Positions 1 to 10,447 of a stretch of DNA of 64,000 bases are shown in pieces. The position numbers were made by a program, and so were the translations under genes. A model generated the notes under the pieces. The model did not search any database and was not told the origin of the DNA. It saw only the letters and a list, made by a program, of their open reading frames with translations. The DNA lies in NCBI GenBank assembly GCA_020310875.1, contig CM035417.1:92466712-92530711 (forward strand), in the 5' to 3' direction. Every line of letters starts with the position of its first letter. Within the stretch, counting starts at the first letter, position 1. The DNA is from Ceratopteris richardii. Its lineage: Eukaryota > Streptophyta > Polypodiopsida > Polypodiales > Pteridaceae.

Positions 1-2276
1 TAAATCGAAGAAGTTACTTCAAGTAATATACCAATGATCTATACAAGCATCAACATTTTGCTTTAAAATCATCGAAATTCTAAGATTATCATCATTTTCA
101 ATCGCATCCTTCATTAGCATTTATCGCAACTCATAAGGTAAATCGAAAGTTTCAACACATCAAAGCAGACATTCACCGTCACATCATATTTTTGGTTCAT
201 GGGAAGCTAATTTTCATGCATCTTTTCTAATCAAAAGAAACATAAATTTCTGAGTCAAACGAGCGTTTACTGCTTCACACATTTATTGGAACTTGATATG
301 CAACTCTTAATAGTTAAGTTTGAAACAACAAACAGAAAATATCATTTCCGAATTCCACGCGATTTAAGAATCCTTTTTGAAGTACCAAAGAACATCGAAA
401 TAAGGAAAGGATAACAACAGTTCTCATGGAAGTTACACCATGCATATATCTATGCTCATAAGTTGGTGCTAAACACATCAATTAGAATGTTTTTCGTCAT
501 GCGATAAAGATTACACATGCAGGTGAATCCCTGATGAAACTCTCTGTAAATGTTTATATGCAGAATGACCTTAACAGACAGCACAGCAATTTGCACTTGC
601 ATTTTCCTGTCATTGATAAACGAGTCAGCAAATGCGAGATGATAATCGAGAATAGTGAAAACCAAAAGTTAACCGAGCATTGAAAGCTCCTTGTAAAAAA
701 AGTGATTGCATATGTTTAACTGAATTTTTTGGGTCTTCAAAGCAATGGCATTAGAGAAATTATGACAAAGCAAAGGATAGGAGATTGTGTTTCAATTAGA
801 TATCGGTAGCATAATGATAAATTTGCACATTTGGCTGATCTGTTATCATACAAAAACTGAACAGTATAGCAACAAATTATACGGAGGCCTTGTTGAAGCA
901 AAAATATCATATGCATGTAGGTAGAAAATTGCAGGTACCATCAAGTGTTATCCTCTACTATTCATGCTCGTACGATTAACCAAGTTATGGATCAATCAAA
1001 TGATCTCAGAGAAAAATCTGAAGTCTAGCGCACTTGGGCGCAGAGGTGAGGGAACACTCAGAGCGTAGGAACAACATTAATACATGCTTAAATTTATACA
1101 AAAGAGCTTATGTAGAGAGAAAAATCTTAGCTGTAAAGCAGTGAGATTTATTCCTGTCCTTGATATTCTCCAGGGGTATCAATTTCCTCTCTTGTCGATC
1201 GAAGAAGATCACCGTAATGAACTGTGTTGAAGTACATCAACCTCTCGTAGGTAGTTTCTAAATTGCCATCCAGAAAATGATGCGGGTAGTGGTCTCCTCT
1301 TTAAGAGTCGAAGCCCTTTGTGAGCTGCACTTTTGATAAACGAGTTCTTTTTCCCTCTGTCGCCCACTGAAGCTCTCACCACTATTCAGCGCCTCCTTCC
1401 ATAGTGGTCCGGTTCATAGCAGATAGATAGCTGATCAGTAATCAATTCCTCTGAAATATCACGATCCGAACTCTCCTGATCACTCCGCATCTTCTCTCCA
1501 AAATCCCTCACAACAGCGAGCTGCCCACACCAGCCGATCTCTCCTGGGAATCTCTTCTCCAAGGTAGCTCACCCCCCCCCCCCCCGAAAATCCTTCGGAA
1601 GAGCTGCGCCCCTTGAATAGCCCTCTTTATTATCTTTCTATTTCTCCCTCCAAAGTCATGTTCAAGCTCCATGACAAAAACGTATGTCCTTATCTCCTTT
1701 ATCAGATCCACCAGTTTTCCTCTCACTCATGACAACACTTAGAACGGCCAAAGAAAAGACCTCCGCCAATTCAGCCACCACTTGTTGAGCCTTGATGAGT
1801 GCACCACACTTTGCATACATGTCAACCAAGGCTGTGCCAAGCAACCGATTATCTTTCAACCATCCTTGTTTGAGATTTTCCTCTTGCATATGTTCACCTT
1901 CATCAAGTTTTCTTATGCTCGCACAGGCTTTTAAAAGACATAAAAAGGTTACAACATTTGGCGGAAGGCCTTCACTCACCAAGCTTGCATGACAATAGGC
2001 ATTCAATACATGAACAAGAAATGCAAGAATCTGAATGGGCTTTCCCCCAAACTGCATGTGCTCAACACAAGTGATTGCATCCTAAACATGCTCATATTTT
2101 CCATAATCAGAACTCCAAACACCAAGGGCATTCCCCTCTGAGCAAGATGTAGCCATGTAGATTGCAGATACCTTTCATCCAATTGATTAACTCTTCAAAT
2201 GCCTGCAATCAAACATATTTTCCTGCCAAATAGACCCACATTAGTGCATAAAAACCAATTATTTTATGAGTTAACA
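1..2276 (-). repeat. G1 3' LTR (partial, continues left of window)
   Basis: It aligns to 10906-13176 with about 3% differences plus small length changes, including a C homopolymer near 1571-1585 that is shorter in the other copy. The boundary at 2276 is set by the TG start on the minus strand directly after a polypurine tract. By comparison with the right copy, roughly 450 bp should lie to the left of the window. The U3 part holds a captured PPR gene fragment. Confidence 0.88.
1770..2060 (-). pseudogene. Captured PPR-protein fragment inside G1 3' LTR
   Basis: The minus-strand reading frame encodes about 90 residues of a PLS-class pentatricopeptide repeat protein. It contains an L-type stretch (PNVVTFLCLLKACASIRKLD) followed by an S-type stretch (GTALVDMYAKCGALIKAQ). 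Intact plant PPR proteins of this class run to hundreds of residues and bind organellar RNA for editing or processing. Only about two motifs remain here, with no start region, no E or DYW tail and no organelle transit peptide, so it is a fragment and not a working gene. It lies in the element's sense orientation about 220-510 bp into the LTR. The same fragment is in the other LTR, so it was acquired before this insertion. The style resembles seedless vascular plant PPRs (inference from memory of the family). Confidence 0.8.
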
Positions 2277-2291
2277 TACTCCCCTCTTCTT
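2277..2291 (-). other. G1 polypurine tract
   Basis: On the minus strand this reads AAGAAGAGGGGAGTA and abuts the TGTTAAC start of the 3' LTR, as expected for the plus-strand primer of an LTR element. Confidence 0.8.
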
Positions 2292-3102
2292 ATTTGCGAA
2301 GTCGTCCTGGACAAGCCATTCTTGCTGCAATAAAACCCAAACAACCATGAACATGTCAATTTACAATTGGTTCGCATACCTTTTCATCGAGTTCATTCCA
2401 AGTGGACCTGCACTCATTGAAGCTATTAGTGCTAAAAAAAATCACTCATGAATACATACAAATCAGTCACTTCCAAAATGATCCAAGAGCATGCACATAT
2501 ATGCAATTCCAATTCCACATACATCAAATTGCTCATGCATTCCACTATGAAAATAGTCTCAACCAAAATATCACATTCATACCTTTTTATGTTTTACACA
2601 TGCAACTATCATTGCGAAAAAACAGAAACGGAAAAACCAAAATAAACAACAACAACTGAAATGAATTGCACAGGAGATGCAACATACCCAAAATGCATAC
2701 CCCATTATTGCACCTACCATTCGCTATGTACAATTATTCCATGACTAGACGTTCCTGAAGAATCCCCATCGTCGTCCTACAGAAGCCATCGAGACTCGAG
2801 TACAAGTCAAGACCTACATAAAAACCCTGGAGTGTCCCCACACACTGGAAAACCCTTGGATAGAGCACACAAGTTATAAAGCAAAACCGTTGCATTACCT
2901 CACTAAAGCCCCATCCATAAGTACATATAGAGTCTCCGTGCCTTCAAGAATGTTGATTCAAAGTGAGCTGATCTGTCACAAGCCATCACATACCAATCAC
3001 ACAAGCAAATAACGTTCCCTTCCAGGCGACCATCGCCCTCTCCTCTCTCTCTCTCCCCCTCAGGAGTGGGGAATAATTTCATAGGTAAATTTTATTTTAA
3101 TC
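2292..3102. other. Non-coding 3' region of G1
   Basis: This lies between the hairpin repeats and the polypurine tract. The reading frames here are short and unlike known proteins. A CT-rich run (ctctctctctccccct) lies at about 3041-3060. I see no further feature. Confidence 0.5.
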
Positions 3103-3460
3103 ACAGGTTGGCCTATGTTGACATTGGATGCGATTCGTGGACCTGACCACCCGATCAGGTTGATTCCACCCATTTACCAATGCAATGCAGCGCACAACAC
3201 ACAAACACACAATGATAACACATAACATATATCAGCTAGCCCATAACGAAGCTGGATACGGCTCGTGGTCGTGACTACCCAGCCACGATGGCTCCACCTA
3301 CCTACCAACTCGTTATGGCACGTAGCTAAATCACAAACATACACATCCCAAGCCTATGGCGAAACTAGCTATGGTTCGTGGTCCTAACCACCCGGCTAGG
3401 ATAAATCCACCCACCTACTAGCCCACCATAGCGCATTGGTGCGATCACAACAACACAAAT
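3103..3460 (-). repeat. Three-unit imperfect tandem repeat with hairpin potential in G1 3' region
   Basis: Three units of about 110-135 bp start near 3103, 3238 and 3352. They share a core resembling TCGTGGTCnTGACCACCC followed by CCACCnACCTACC. Each can fold. Unit 2 has outer arms CATAACGA/TCGTTATG, unit 3 has CTATGG/CCATAG, and unit 1 has CATTGG/CCAATG. Inner arms also pair (GCTGG/CCAGC in unit 2, CTAGC/GCTAG in unit 3). Arms differ between units yet remain complementary. They are transcribed as part of the element's 3' region. No function is known to me. Confidence 0.7.
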
Positions 3461-3790
3461 TTTTTCTTTTCTTTTCTTTTTCTTTTTTTTTCATAGTTAA
3501 TTAATTTACCCAAGTCCTGAGAATTAGGGAGAGGAAGAAAGGGATTTCCCCACTTTTCCCACACATGCATGCAAACATATACACTCTAGCCTTTGACAGA
3601 TTAACCACCTCTTCACTCCATTCTCTCAATTACAGACACTACATATGTATTCATCGATTTGACTTTTCACTAGGTAACTACAACCAGCTATGCCTTGGTC
3701 CCTCATGTACCTATCCTTAGATGATCTAGAATGTGGGTCCCCTAGATGTCTCATATAGCCTCACCTCGTACTCGCATCCTAACGACTTCC

Positions 3791-4141
3791 CTAGGGCGAG
3801 TCAGGCTCAACTTCAGGAGCTCCGTCACCACTTCCTATCGTCAACACATCTGCCCAAGCCCAAGTGATATCGTTCTCTTCGTTAGGAATTTCCCTCGAAG
3901 GGTCGAAATAGTAATATCGATCCCCCGCCCATCCTACATGTTGGGTTAGGTATTCCTCAAAACACTCAATATTAAACATAACATCCAAACCTTGGTTTAT
4001 GAAGCATACCAGCCAATGCGCTTCCTCCACATCATATTCCGTCTCAAAGTCGTCGACATCTATGTCCATGCGGGCAAATGTTTGGTCCGAGAAATATATC
4101 CTTAGCTCGTACAAATAGAGTTGAGTTATTTGATCTGCCAT
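3791..4141 (-). CDS. Small acidic accessory ORF of G1, unknown function
   Basis: This 116-codon open frame lies downstream of pol in the same orientation. The product is acidic and rich in Asp, Glu and aromatic residues (for example YYYFDPSREIPNEENDITW), with no membrane segment, signal peptide, zinc finger or coiled coil that I can see. Its position after pol is where many gypsy elements carry an extra ORF. I do not recognise a family, and it could be a chance open frame, although its composition looks protein-like. Position and orientation argue that it belongs to G1. Confidence 0.45.
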   Translation of the reverse strand: MADQITQLYLYELRIYFSDQTFARMDIDVDDFETEYDVEEAHWLVCFINQGLDVMFNIECFEEYLTQHVGWAGDRYYYFDPSREIPNEENDITWAWADVLTIGSGDGAPEVEPDSP

Positions 4142-4350
4142 TTTGTTACTTAGCTCCTAACAGTCTCTGCGCAACACAAGAAAAATAATTAGAAGTCCAA
4201 AATTCTTGAGTTAGCAAGGAAGAATATTTATGACACACAAATCATAGCTTACATATGCGCATATATATATATATATAACTATACATCTATGTACAAGGAA
4301 TCTACTACATCCTTCTGCTTGGATCTCGTCTGGCTTCTCCCGTCCTAATG

Positions 4351-7300
4351 TCACTTGAAATATGGTTTAACTCGAAGCGCGTTAACCTTGATGGGCGCAC
4401 ATTCTTCTCCTAAATCTTGAATTTGCATGGAACCATTGGAGTTGAGTTCCACCACCTTAAATGGTCCTGCCCATCTTGTCTGTAACTTCCCCGAAAATTT
4501 ATAATATTTACTATCATAAACTAGCACCAAATCCCCTTCTTGAATCGCGTACGTCTTGAGGTTTTTGTCATGCCTCTCCTTACGTCTTCTTTGAATAGCT
4601 TCCAAACTTTGTTGTGCAATAAGTCTCTTTTCTTCTAGCTTGACCAGTTGTATGTACCTCTCCTTCAATGACCCTTCTTCTCCCAGCCTAGCCTCGATGG
4701 CCACTCTTAATTTTCGATGGGAAAGATGGCTTCCTCGCCATATACTAGGGAGAACGGGGTGCTCTTAGTCCTCACTCGGTAGGATGTTCGATATGCCCAC
4801 AAAGATTCCAAAAGTCTTTCATCCTAGTCTCGCCTATGCACAACTACTGTCTTTGTCAGAATCTGTTCTAGAACCTTGTTGGTGACCTCCACTTGTCCAT
4901 TCGCCCTCGGGTAATATGGAGTGCTTTTCCTATGTTTGATTTTATATAATTCCATTAATTCTTCGATCAGTTCGTTGACAAAGTGCATTCCTCTATCACT
5001 CACTATCTCCAACGGGCATCCGAATCGAGTGATAATTTGTTCATACAAAAATTTGGCCACATCAACAGCTCGGTCAGTCTTCAGAGCTTTGGCTTCTACC
5101 CACTTGGTAACATAGTCAGTGCAGACCAAAATGTACCTATTAGACCAACGTCTTGAGGGAGGATCAATAGGCCCCACAAAATCAATTCCCCATTTCTCAA
5201 ACGGCTTAAGAGCCAGCACTGGCGTAAGAGGAGATGCATGTGCTAATGTTGTTTTGCCCATTCTTTGGCATTTGTCGCATTTCTTGCAGTATGTATGAGA
5301 GTCTTTGAACAACGTTGGCCACCAATACCCAGCCAATAAAATCTTCCTTGCCGTCAGCTCACCAGCAAAATGCCCACCGTAGGGTTCATCATGCAAAGCT
5401 CTCAATACTAGGGTTGCTTCTTCTTCCTCAAGACATCTCCGATAAATGCTTTCATGTACAAAATATCGATAGAGCTGCCCACCAATGATGCTATGGTGCT
5501 TCGCCAATGCTAACAGTTTTTGCTTCTCTCTCTTGCTTGCTCCTGGTGGATATTTAGTGGTGCATAAAAAGTTCACCAAGTCGGCATACCAAGGTACTTT
5601 AGCATCAACCTGGAATAGATGCCCATCAAGAGCATCATCGGGCACACTAGAGATTGGCTCCTCATTAACAATTCGAGATAAATCGTCAGCCAATATATGC
5701 ACTTTGCCTGGTTTGGTTACCATTGTGAACTGAAATTCTTGGAGTAGTAGCATCCACCTCATCAATCGTCCTGATAGCTCGGGTTGATTAATGATATACT
5801 TTAGGGCTTCATGATCCACATAAAACGTGAAATGTTTTCCCATCAAGTAATGCCGATACTTGTTTACCGCAAAGATCATCGAGAGGCATTCCTTCTCTGT
5901 AGTCGTGTAGTTCCTCTCAGTGCTATTCAAATTGTGACTTGCGTAATAAATAGGGTGGTCCAACTTCTTTTCGTCGGCTTGGCATAGCACTGCTCCAACC
6001 GCAGTATGAGAAGCGTCGGTATGCACATGAAATTCTCTCGTCCAGTCAGGTGCTACTAAAATTGGCGCATTTATCAATTTCTTTTTGATCAATTCAAAAG
6101 CAACTTGACACTCTCCAGTCCATTGGTATTGTTGGTCTTTCCTCAAAAGATTCGTCAGTGGTGCTGCTATTGATGCAAAATCTAATATAAATCGTCGGTA
6201 ATAATTAGCATGTCCCAAGAATCCTCTGAGTTGCCGCAAGTTTTGAGGAGGTGGAAGTTGTCCAATTTTTCCCACTTTATCCTCCTCGACCGTGATCCCT
6301 TTTTCGGAAATAACATGTCCCAAAGGCAATCCTCTTCGCACTCCAAATGTACACTTTTCAGGATTTAATGCGATGCCTTTTTCGATGCTTCTCCTTAAAA
6401 TAGCTTCGATCCTCTCCATCATGTTTTCATCATTGCCTCTGATTGCAAAATCATCGAGGAATATCTCCATCCAATCTTGCAAATAGTCTTGATATGCAGC
6501 TATCATTGCTCTCTGGAATGTGGCCGGTGCATTGCATAATCCAAATGGCATCACACGATATGCATACGTACCCCATTCTGTGGTGAAAGTAGTTTTTGAT
6601 TGATCCTCTTCATGGATTTGGATCTGGTTGTACCCACTAAAACCATCCAAAAATGAGTACAATTTATGGCCAGCCACTCTGTCCAAGATTTGATCAGTGA
6701 ATGGCAAAGGGAAGTGGTCCTTTTTTGTGCGCTCGTTCAACTTTCGATAATCTATGCAAATACGGATTTTCTTATTTTTCTTCAAAACCACTACAATTGG
6801 TGATACCCACTTGCTGGATGCGATGGGATATATAAATCCTGCCTCCAATAACTTAGTCAATTCCAGCTTGATCATTTCTGAATAGACTGGATTTTTCCGC
6901 CTAAGTCGTTGACATATTGGTCGGGTGCCTTCTTCCAAATCTATATAATGTTGGAAGATTCGGGGATCAATTCCTCTCAGATCACTGTATGACCATGCAA
7001 AGGCCTTGCTGAAATTTTTGAGTGCCAACTTAATACAATCTCGTACTCCATCTGGTAGCTCTGACCCCACGCTCAAGAACTTTTCTAGAAAAACTTCCCA
7101 TTTTTCCACCTGAGTTTCTCGCGAATATTCCTTATTCCTTGATGACGTTGTGATTGGAAAGTGTTCCCCAATCACACGTGCATGGTTGGCCAGTAAATCA
7201 TTGTTTTGTTCTTTTTCAACCGCACCCAATTTCTTTAGTTCAACCTTTGGAATGGCTTCCCGCACTTTATTTTTACTTTCCGCTTCTCTGTCTGATCGTC

Positions 7301-9239
7301 GACTTCTCCTTAGAAGCTCTTCTTCTAGCATTCTAACCCTTTCTCTCAACTGTTGCACTTCCATTGTCGGAGCTAACTCCAGTTTCAACTCTTCTTTTGA
7401 AGTTCCCTTCTCCAGGGATTGAGTAGCTTTATTTTCCTTTGCGTCTATACTCAACATGTAGCACTCAAATTCACTTGTATGTGTCAACCATCCCAACAAC
7501 TCCTGGTCTGAATCATCCTTGTAACATAGAGGATCTATGTACTCGCCCACTTTCGCATGTTGGAGGTTGGCCAATTGCAGATTAAATCCATCCTGTAAAA
7601 GGTCCTTGGAAGTCTCCGTGCGCAGGGCAAATCTTACGCGCACCATTTCTTGTCTAACCTTTTCCTTTGCTTTTTGCTCCCTTTCCTCAGCTGTTGTCGA
7701 TTTCTTGCCGGTCAAGTTTGGAGACACTTGAAGTTGTATTCGATCAGCCTTCGGTCCAATTGTGATAAATCCTGTGCGCCAATCGTGCACACATTCGGCT
7801 TGCACCAGCCATGGCCGTCCAAGTAAGATCAAGAAGGTAGCCTCTGAGGTCCTTGGTCTTACTATCAGATAATCAACTTTAAACTCTAGACCGCCCACAA
7901 CTGTGCTTACATTCTTTAAAAGACCCGCAGGCTTCACTTGTGTTTGATCTGCCATTCTCAAGGACATCGGCGTTTCTTCCATGTGGTTGAGGCCCAAAGC
8001 TTTCATCATGAACTCAGTCATAAGGTTGACTGCGGCTCCACTATCTAACTGAGCACCAGGAACTGCATACCCTTTAATCTCGACCGTCACAGCTGGAGCA
8101 TTCGAATCAATTTGCGTCATAATACTTTGAATGATCCCTTGGACATCTTTATCTTGTCTCTTTTTATCTCGAGCTTTCCTCGGCTTCTTAATATATTCGT
8201 TGTAGAATTGTTTCCTATAAGCAGGTGAACATTTTAGCAATGTGCCAATGTCTAGCGTGACTTCCGTGTCCGCGAGCAACTTTACAATATCCACTTCCTC
8301 CAAACTTTGTCTTTCCTTCCTACTCTTAGGAGCCTTCAATCTTTCAGGGAATGGTGCTATGCCTGGCACAAACTCCTTGGTCACTGGTGGAAGAATCTCT
8401 ATATCTTCCCCATCTACAAACTCTTTCTCCTCAACAAATCCTCCAACTTGGTTTTCTATCTCTTCGTGTTCGGGTATCTTCTCTTGGCTTGCTTCTTCGC
8501 TTTCGACTTCTCGATGTTTCTTTGAATACTCTTGAGTTCTTGTGACTACCGCCACAGTTGGCTCTTTATGTGGTTTCTTGGCCTGGTAAGCATCCACAAA
8601 GTGCATTGACGAGCTACAACCTTCTTGAGGGTTCGGTGTCTTGAACACTACTCCGATCGTAGGAACGTGCTCTTGAGCTCTCGATGTGGAATGCATCTGA
8701 GTATCAACATAATTCGAGGACCCTACTGGTCCTTTTTCCTTGTCGGCGGCAGCTCTTCGTTTTGGACAATCTTCATCAAAGTGGCCCTCTCCACTACAGT
8801 ACCTACATAGTGGGGTATAATCAATTGGTTTCTTTTCATTTGGGCATCTAGATTGTGTATGACCAAAGCCATGGCACCTCCAACACTGGATTGGACCATC
8901 TCTTCTTTGATCACGTGCGGCTCCTCTCGGATAGTCTCCTCCTTGACCCTGAGCACCATATCCATAAGTCGCTCTGTTTTCCCAACGAGATGTAGGTGGG
9001 ACACTTTGAGCGGGCAATCTTGTGTAAGGTCTTTCTCTTGTATCTCCTGATTTCATGGTCCTCTCTTCATAGGCTCTCTTGTTGTAACATCGGTCCTCCG
9101 TGTGATTTGTTCTTCCACAAAAAGTACAACGCATTCTAGGTGGTGATCTATCTATGAATACTCTCGAGACTGTAGGGCATTCTGAAGCCAAATGGCCGTA
9201 ACCATGGCACTTTCCACACCATGTATTCGATCTAAACAC
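4351..9239 (-). CDS. pol: G1 pol region: zinc knuckles, protease, RT, RNase H, integrase
   Basis: Read on the minus strand, this starts with several CCHC zinc knuckles ([42 protein letters not shown]). An aspartic protease site LDSGAAVNL follows at about 8025-8050, then a long coiled, charged linker. Reverse transcriptase shows [13 protein letters not shown] and the catalytic FLDD at about 6447-6465. RNase H shows HTDAS at about 6001-6030. Integrase has an HHCC zinc region and a D-D-E core ([15 protein letters not shown]). The integrase tail ends in the GPF-type module (RWAGPFKV). No chromodomain follows. Together these make the proteins that copy and insert the element. The region is nearly continuous; as a fossil I note about one or two interruptions. 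Confidence 0.92.
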
Positions 9240-9284
9240 TTGGTTGGGGTTTGTAGTTACCTCTGGTTTTACTGTGTATGTTTC

Positions 9285-10268
9285 CTAGGTCATTGTGGCA
9301 GCTTTTATAGCTTGTGTAACCAACTCCAATATTCGTTCTTCAGTTAACGCAGGCTTAACCTCGCCTAGCGTGCTGGTGGCAGCTACAAAAGCTGGGGTCG
9401 TCAATGCGGGACTTCCTTGGCCAGGATCTTTCATTGGTATGTTTCCTGGGCCTCCCATTGGCTCGTTTAAGAGCTCCATCTTCCTTTGTTGGCATAATTG
9501 TACTTCCTCCCAAAGCCTTGCTTGTTCCTTCGCATCCATTAAAGTTGCAGGTCTTGTCAGGCTGATATGCTGCTGTGCCGTAGGATCTCTCAATCCCGAA
9601 ATGAATCTTCTTTTCAATGTCTCATCATTCGGGGCATTCGCGCCCATCTTTCTTACCAACGTTTCCATTCTCTGAATGTAGTTATCGATGCTCTCATTGA
9701 CTCCTTGTCGTAAGTAATCCATCTGTTGGGCCAATCTATCTTGGAAGCCTTGTCGTCGAAACTTTGCCAAGAAGGCTTCCTTGAGCATCTGATAAGTTCC
9801 ACACTCTTGAGGTGTCAAATTCCCATACCAGTTGGCTGCCTCATCACGAAGAGTAGCCCGAAAGATCCTCAATCTTTGAGCCTGGTCTACTACCTCATTG
9901 GCCGCACACGTAACCTCAAACAATTGGATAAAACTATCTGGGTCCTCGTCCCAAGCACCTGAGAACTTGGTGAAGTCCCCCAAGTGAACTGAAATCCGCT
10001 GAGCCATCTCCAACAGAGGTGTGATGTCAATATCACTTCGATCCCAGAAATTTAGCACACGCGGCCTCAGGATCCCTCCTTCAAACTTTTGCACTTGATT
10101 CGCGACTCTCCTATAGGAGTACACGTTTTTAGCAGATTTCTTCGAGCTAGTCGAGGTTGACTCGCCTTGCAGTTCCCACCTCTTCCTTTCTCTTTCAAGG
10201 GCTCTTCTCTGAGCCCGTTCCTCTCTTTGAGTTTGTGTTGCTCCTGAGGATGAGCTCCCCTCGCTCAT
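9285..10268 (-). CDS. gag: G1 gag (retrotransposon capsid) ORF
   Basis: This 327-codon frame starts MSEGSSSSGATQTQ and contains a typical plant gypsy gag core: FSGAWDEDPDSFIQLFE, then FRATLRDEAANWYGNL, FLAKFRRQGFQDRL and a stretch ending MGANAPNDETLKRRFISGL. This is the capsid domain that packages element RNA into cytoplasmic particles. The start is chosen as the first ATG of the frame, downstream of the primer-binding site on the minus strand. The zinc knuckles usually attached to gag lie at the head of the adjoining pol frame. Confidence 0.9.
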   Translation of the reverse strand: MSEGSSSSGATQTQREERAQRRALERERKRWELQGESTSTSSKKSAKNVYSYRRVANQVQKFEGGILRPRVLNFWDRSDIDITPLLEMAQRISVHLGDFTKFSGAWDEDPDSFIQLFEVTCAANEVVDQAQRLRIFRATLRDEAANWYGNLTPQECGTYQMLKEAFLAKFRRQGFQDRLAQQMDYLRQGVNESIDNYIQRMETLVRKMGANAPNDETLKRRFISGLRDPTAQQHISLTRPATLMDAKEQARLWEEVQLCQQRKMELLNEPMGGPGNIPMKDPGQGSPALTTPAFVAATSTLGEVKPALTEERILELVTQAIKAATMT

Positions 10269-10447
10269 GTACTAGATCTTGGGTCCGCAAGCTCGGCCAA
10301 CATGTGGCGCTAGGCGAACCTATGGCACTCTCTTATAGAGACGTGCCAAGCTTTTCCCGAAAAACGCACCAAAATGGTAGCACTCTAAGTCCAAGGGAAA
10401 GTGTGTACACACAATTATATTTTACCCCAAACCTTCTGATACTAGTT
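10269..10447 (-). other. G1 leader and primer-binding site
   Basis: On the minus strand 10447-10432 reads ACTAGTATCAGAAGGT, a diverged version of the initiator-Met tRNA binding sequence TGGTATCAGA used by many plant LTR elements. It lies between the 5' LTR and the gag start. The exact LTR edge is uncertain because the matching part of the other LTR is outside the window. Confidence 0.5.

Noticed and set aside
456-665. Conserved small ORF, also at 11361-11570
   Set aside because: Its conservation is explained by the two LTR copies; the protein resembles nothing and has no independent support.
1-2276. Segmental duplication with 10906-13176
   Set aside because: The repeat pair flanks a minus-strand gypsy interior, abuts a polypurine tract and has TG at its outer edge, so it is an LTR pair.
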